A stretch of DNA of 64,000 bases, taken from positions 769,237 through 833,236 of the forward strand of contig NZ_FWYB01000002.1 of assembly GCF_900176505.1 (NCBI RefSeq), read 5' to 3'. Made by a program: the position numbers and the translations under genes. The notes beneath the pieces are model-generated. The model did not search any database. It was given only the letters and a program-made list of their open reading frames with translations, and was not told the origin of the DNA. Numbering within the stretch: the first letter of the stretch is position 1; every line of letters starts with the position of its first letter. Shown here piece by piece: positions 63,295-64,000 of this stretch. Source of the DNA: Pedobacter nyackensis. Lineage in GTDB: Bacteria; Bacteroidota; Bacteroidia; Sphingobacteriales; Sphingobacteriaceae.

Positions 63295-64000
63295 TTAAAC
63301 CGTAGTTTTTATTTTCAATTCATTCAATTGCTTTTCGTCAATTGTAGAAGGACTATCAATCATTACATCTCTTCCAGAGTTGTTTTTAGGGAAGGCGATT
63401 ACATCACGGATACTGTCTAATCCTGCGAAAATAGAGCATAACCTGTCAAATCCAAAAGCAATACCACCATGTGGAGGTGCGCCAAACTCAAATGCGTCCA
63501 TTAAGAATCCGAATTGCTTCTGAGCTTCTTCAGCTGAGAAACCAAGGTGCTTGAACATCAAAGCTTGTAAAGCTCTGTCATGAATCCTGATAGAGCCACC
63601 ACCAACTTCTGTTCCATTGATGACCATATCATAAGCATTTGCCCTAACCTCACCCGGCTTGGTATCCAATAAGGCGATATCTTCCGGTTTAGGAGAAGTG
63701 AACGGGTGGTGCATAGCATGGTAACGCTCTGATTCTTCATCCCATTCCAATAGCGGGAAGTCAAGTACCCACAGCGCGCTGAAAGTTTGTTTATCACGAA
63801 GACCTAAACGATTACCCATTTCCAGACGTAGCTCGCTCAATTGCTTGCGCACTTTTTCTGTATTTCCGGCCATTAGAAGCGCTAAGTCGCCCGGTTGGGT
63901 ATTTAGTGCTGTGGACCACCTTTTAAGCTCTTCCTCGTTGTAAAACTTGTCTACAGAAGATTTCAATGAGCCATCTTCATTGTGTCTTAAATAAATTAGG
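63295..64000 (-). CDS. aspS: Aspartate-tRNA ligase, C-terminal part
   Basis: About 235 C-terminal residues are visible; the N-terminal part lies beyond the right edge. The reading frame stays open to base 64000. Class II features: [27 protein letters not shown] (motif 3 region) and [28 protein letters not shown]. Charges tRNA-Asp. Confidence 0.96.
   Translation of the reverse strand, partial: LIYLRHNEDGSLKSSVDKFYNEEELKRWSTALNTQPGDLALLMAGNTEKVRKQLSELRLEMGNRLGLRDKQTFSALWVLDFPLLEWDEESERYHAMHHPFTSPKPEDIALLDTKPGEVRANAYDMVINGTEVGGGSIRIHDRALQALMFKHLGFSAEEAQKQFGFLMDAFEFGAPPHGGIAFGFDRLCSIFAGLDSIRDVIAFPKNNSGRDVMIDSPSTIDEKQLNELKIKTTV

Noticed and set aside
1..64000. tRNA, rRNA and CRISPR loci
   Set aside because: I looked for T-loop GTTCGA-type motifs, tRNA-like stems, rRNA segments and regularly spaced direct repeats and saw no convincing case; GTTCGAAAT near 30331 is inside the aldehyde dehydrogenase gene.

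Overview
The window looks like a chromosomal segment of a Bacteroidetes bacterium, most likely Sphingobacteriaceae and probably Pedobacter or a close relative. Evidence: a PorX-type response regulator/PglZ protein (type IX secretion control), an LpxC-FabZ fusion, Bacteroidetes-style promoters (TTTG, about 20 nt, TAnnTTTG), few Shine-Dalgarno sequences, DUF4175 and DUF6952 proteins, and an HxxxHxxxxxD form of YbeY. There is no plasmid or prophage block, no rRNA, and no tRNA or CRISPR that I could see. Genes of central metabolism and information processing dominate.

Layout. 1-7865 (minus strand): partial mnmG, preceded by two inverted parS-like sites; a Uup-like ABC-F ATPase; a 0.9-kb gene-free stretch with an 11-bp tandem repeat; ybeY; and a giant DUF4175 coiled-coil membrane protein. 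7998-14509: GDPD, cold-shock protein, a lipoprotein, an aspartyl protease with PDZ, PBP4-type DacB, alanine dehydrogenase and TsaE. 14556-16112: porX. 16215-22167: HD hydrolase, lpxD, lpxC-fabZ, lpxA, an ABC ATPase and efp. 22309-36130: 5-FTHF cyclo-ligase, OmpA-like protein, hutG/hutI, exodeoxyribonuclease III, secreted cyclophilin, YceI, a DOPA-dioxygenase-like protein, aldehyde dehydrogenase, an FAD-like protein plus an S9 peptidase, and a peroxiredoxin/thioredoxin/DUF6952 unit. 36192-42674: ppc; an intergenic region that may encode a small structured RNA or attenuating leader; a secreted GH9 glycosidase with a CE4-like tail; a small membrane protein; and DUF2911. 42720-47348: thioesterase, DinB and a histidine kinase on minus; gltX and a zinc metallopeptidase on plus. 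47463-53937: a five-gene signalling operon (REC-kinase, CHASE3-GAF hybrid kinase with three receivers, CheR, CheB, lone receiver). 53930-64000: M49-like peptidase, AmiD-like amidase, glnS, a stand-alone B12-binding domain plus crotonase, a sigma-54 activator, a row of small envelope proteins (YtxH, holin-like and others), an ORF6N protein and partial aspS.

How the genes work together. The lpx genes overlap by 1 and 4 bases and form a lipid A/fatty-acid unit. hutI and hutG overlap by one base and cover the last two steps of histidine breakdown. Peroxiredoxin and thioredoxin form a peroxide-detoxification unit under a clear Bacteroidetes promoter. The CheR/CheB pair has no chemoreceptor, CheA or CheW nearby. 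It sits with a hybrid kinase carrying a Glu/Gln-rich coiled coil, which may be its methylation target.

The least explained features are the 38.8-39.2 kb intergenic region, the CheR/CheB-kinase operon, the paired parS-like sites, the GH9 protein with a degenerate deacetylase tail, and a 72-codon open frame without a normal start codon at 61.1 kb.
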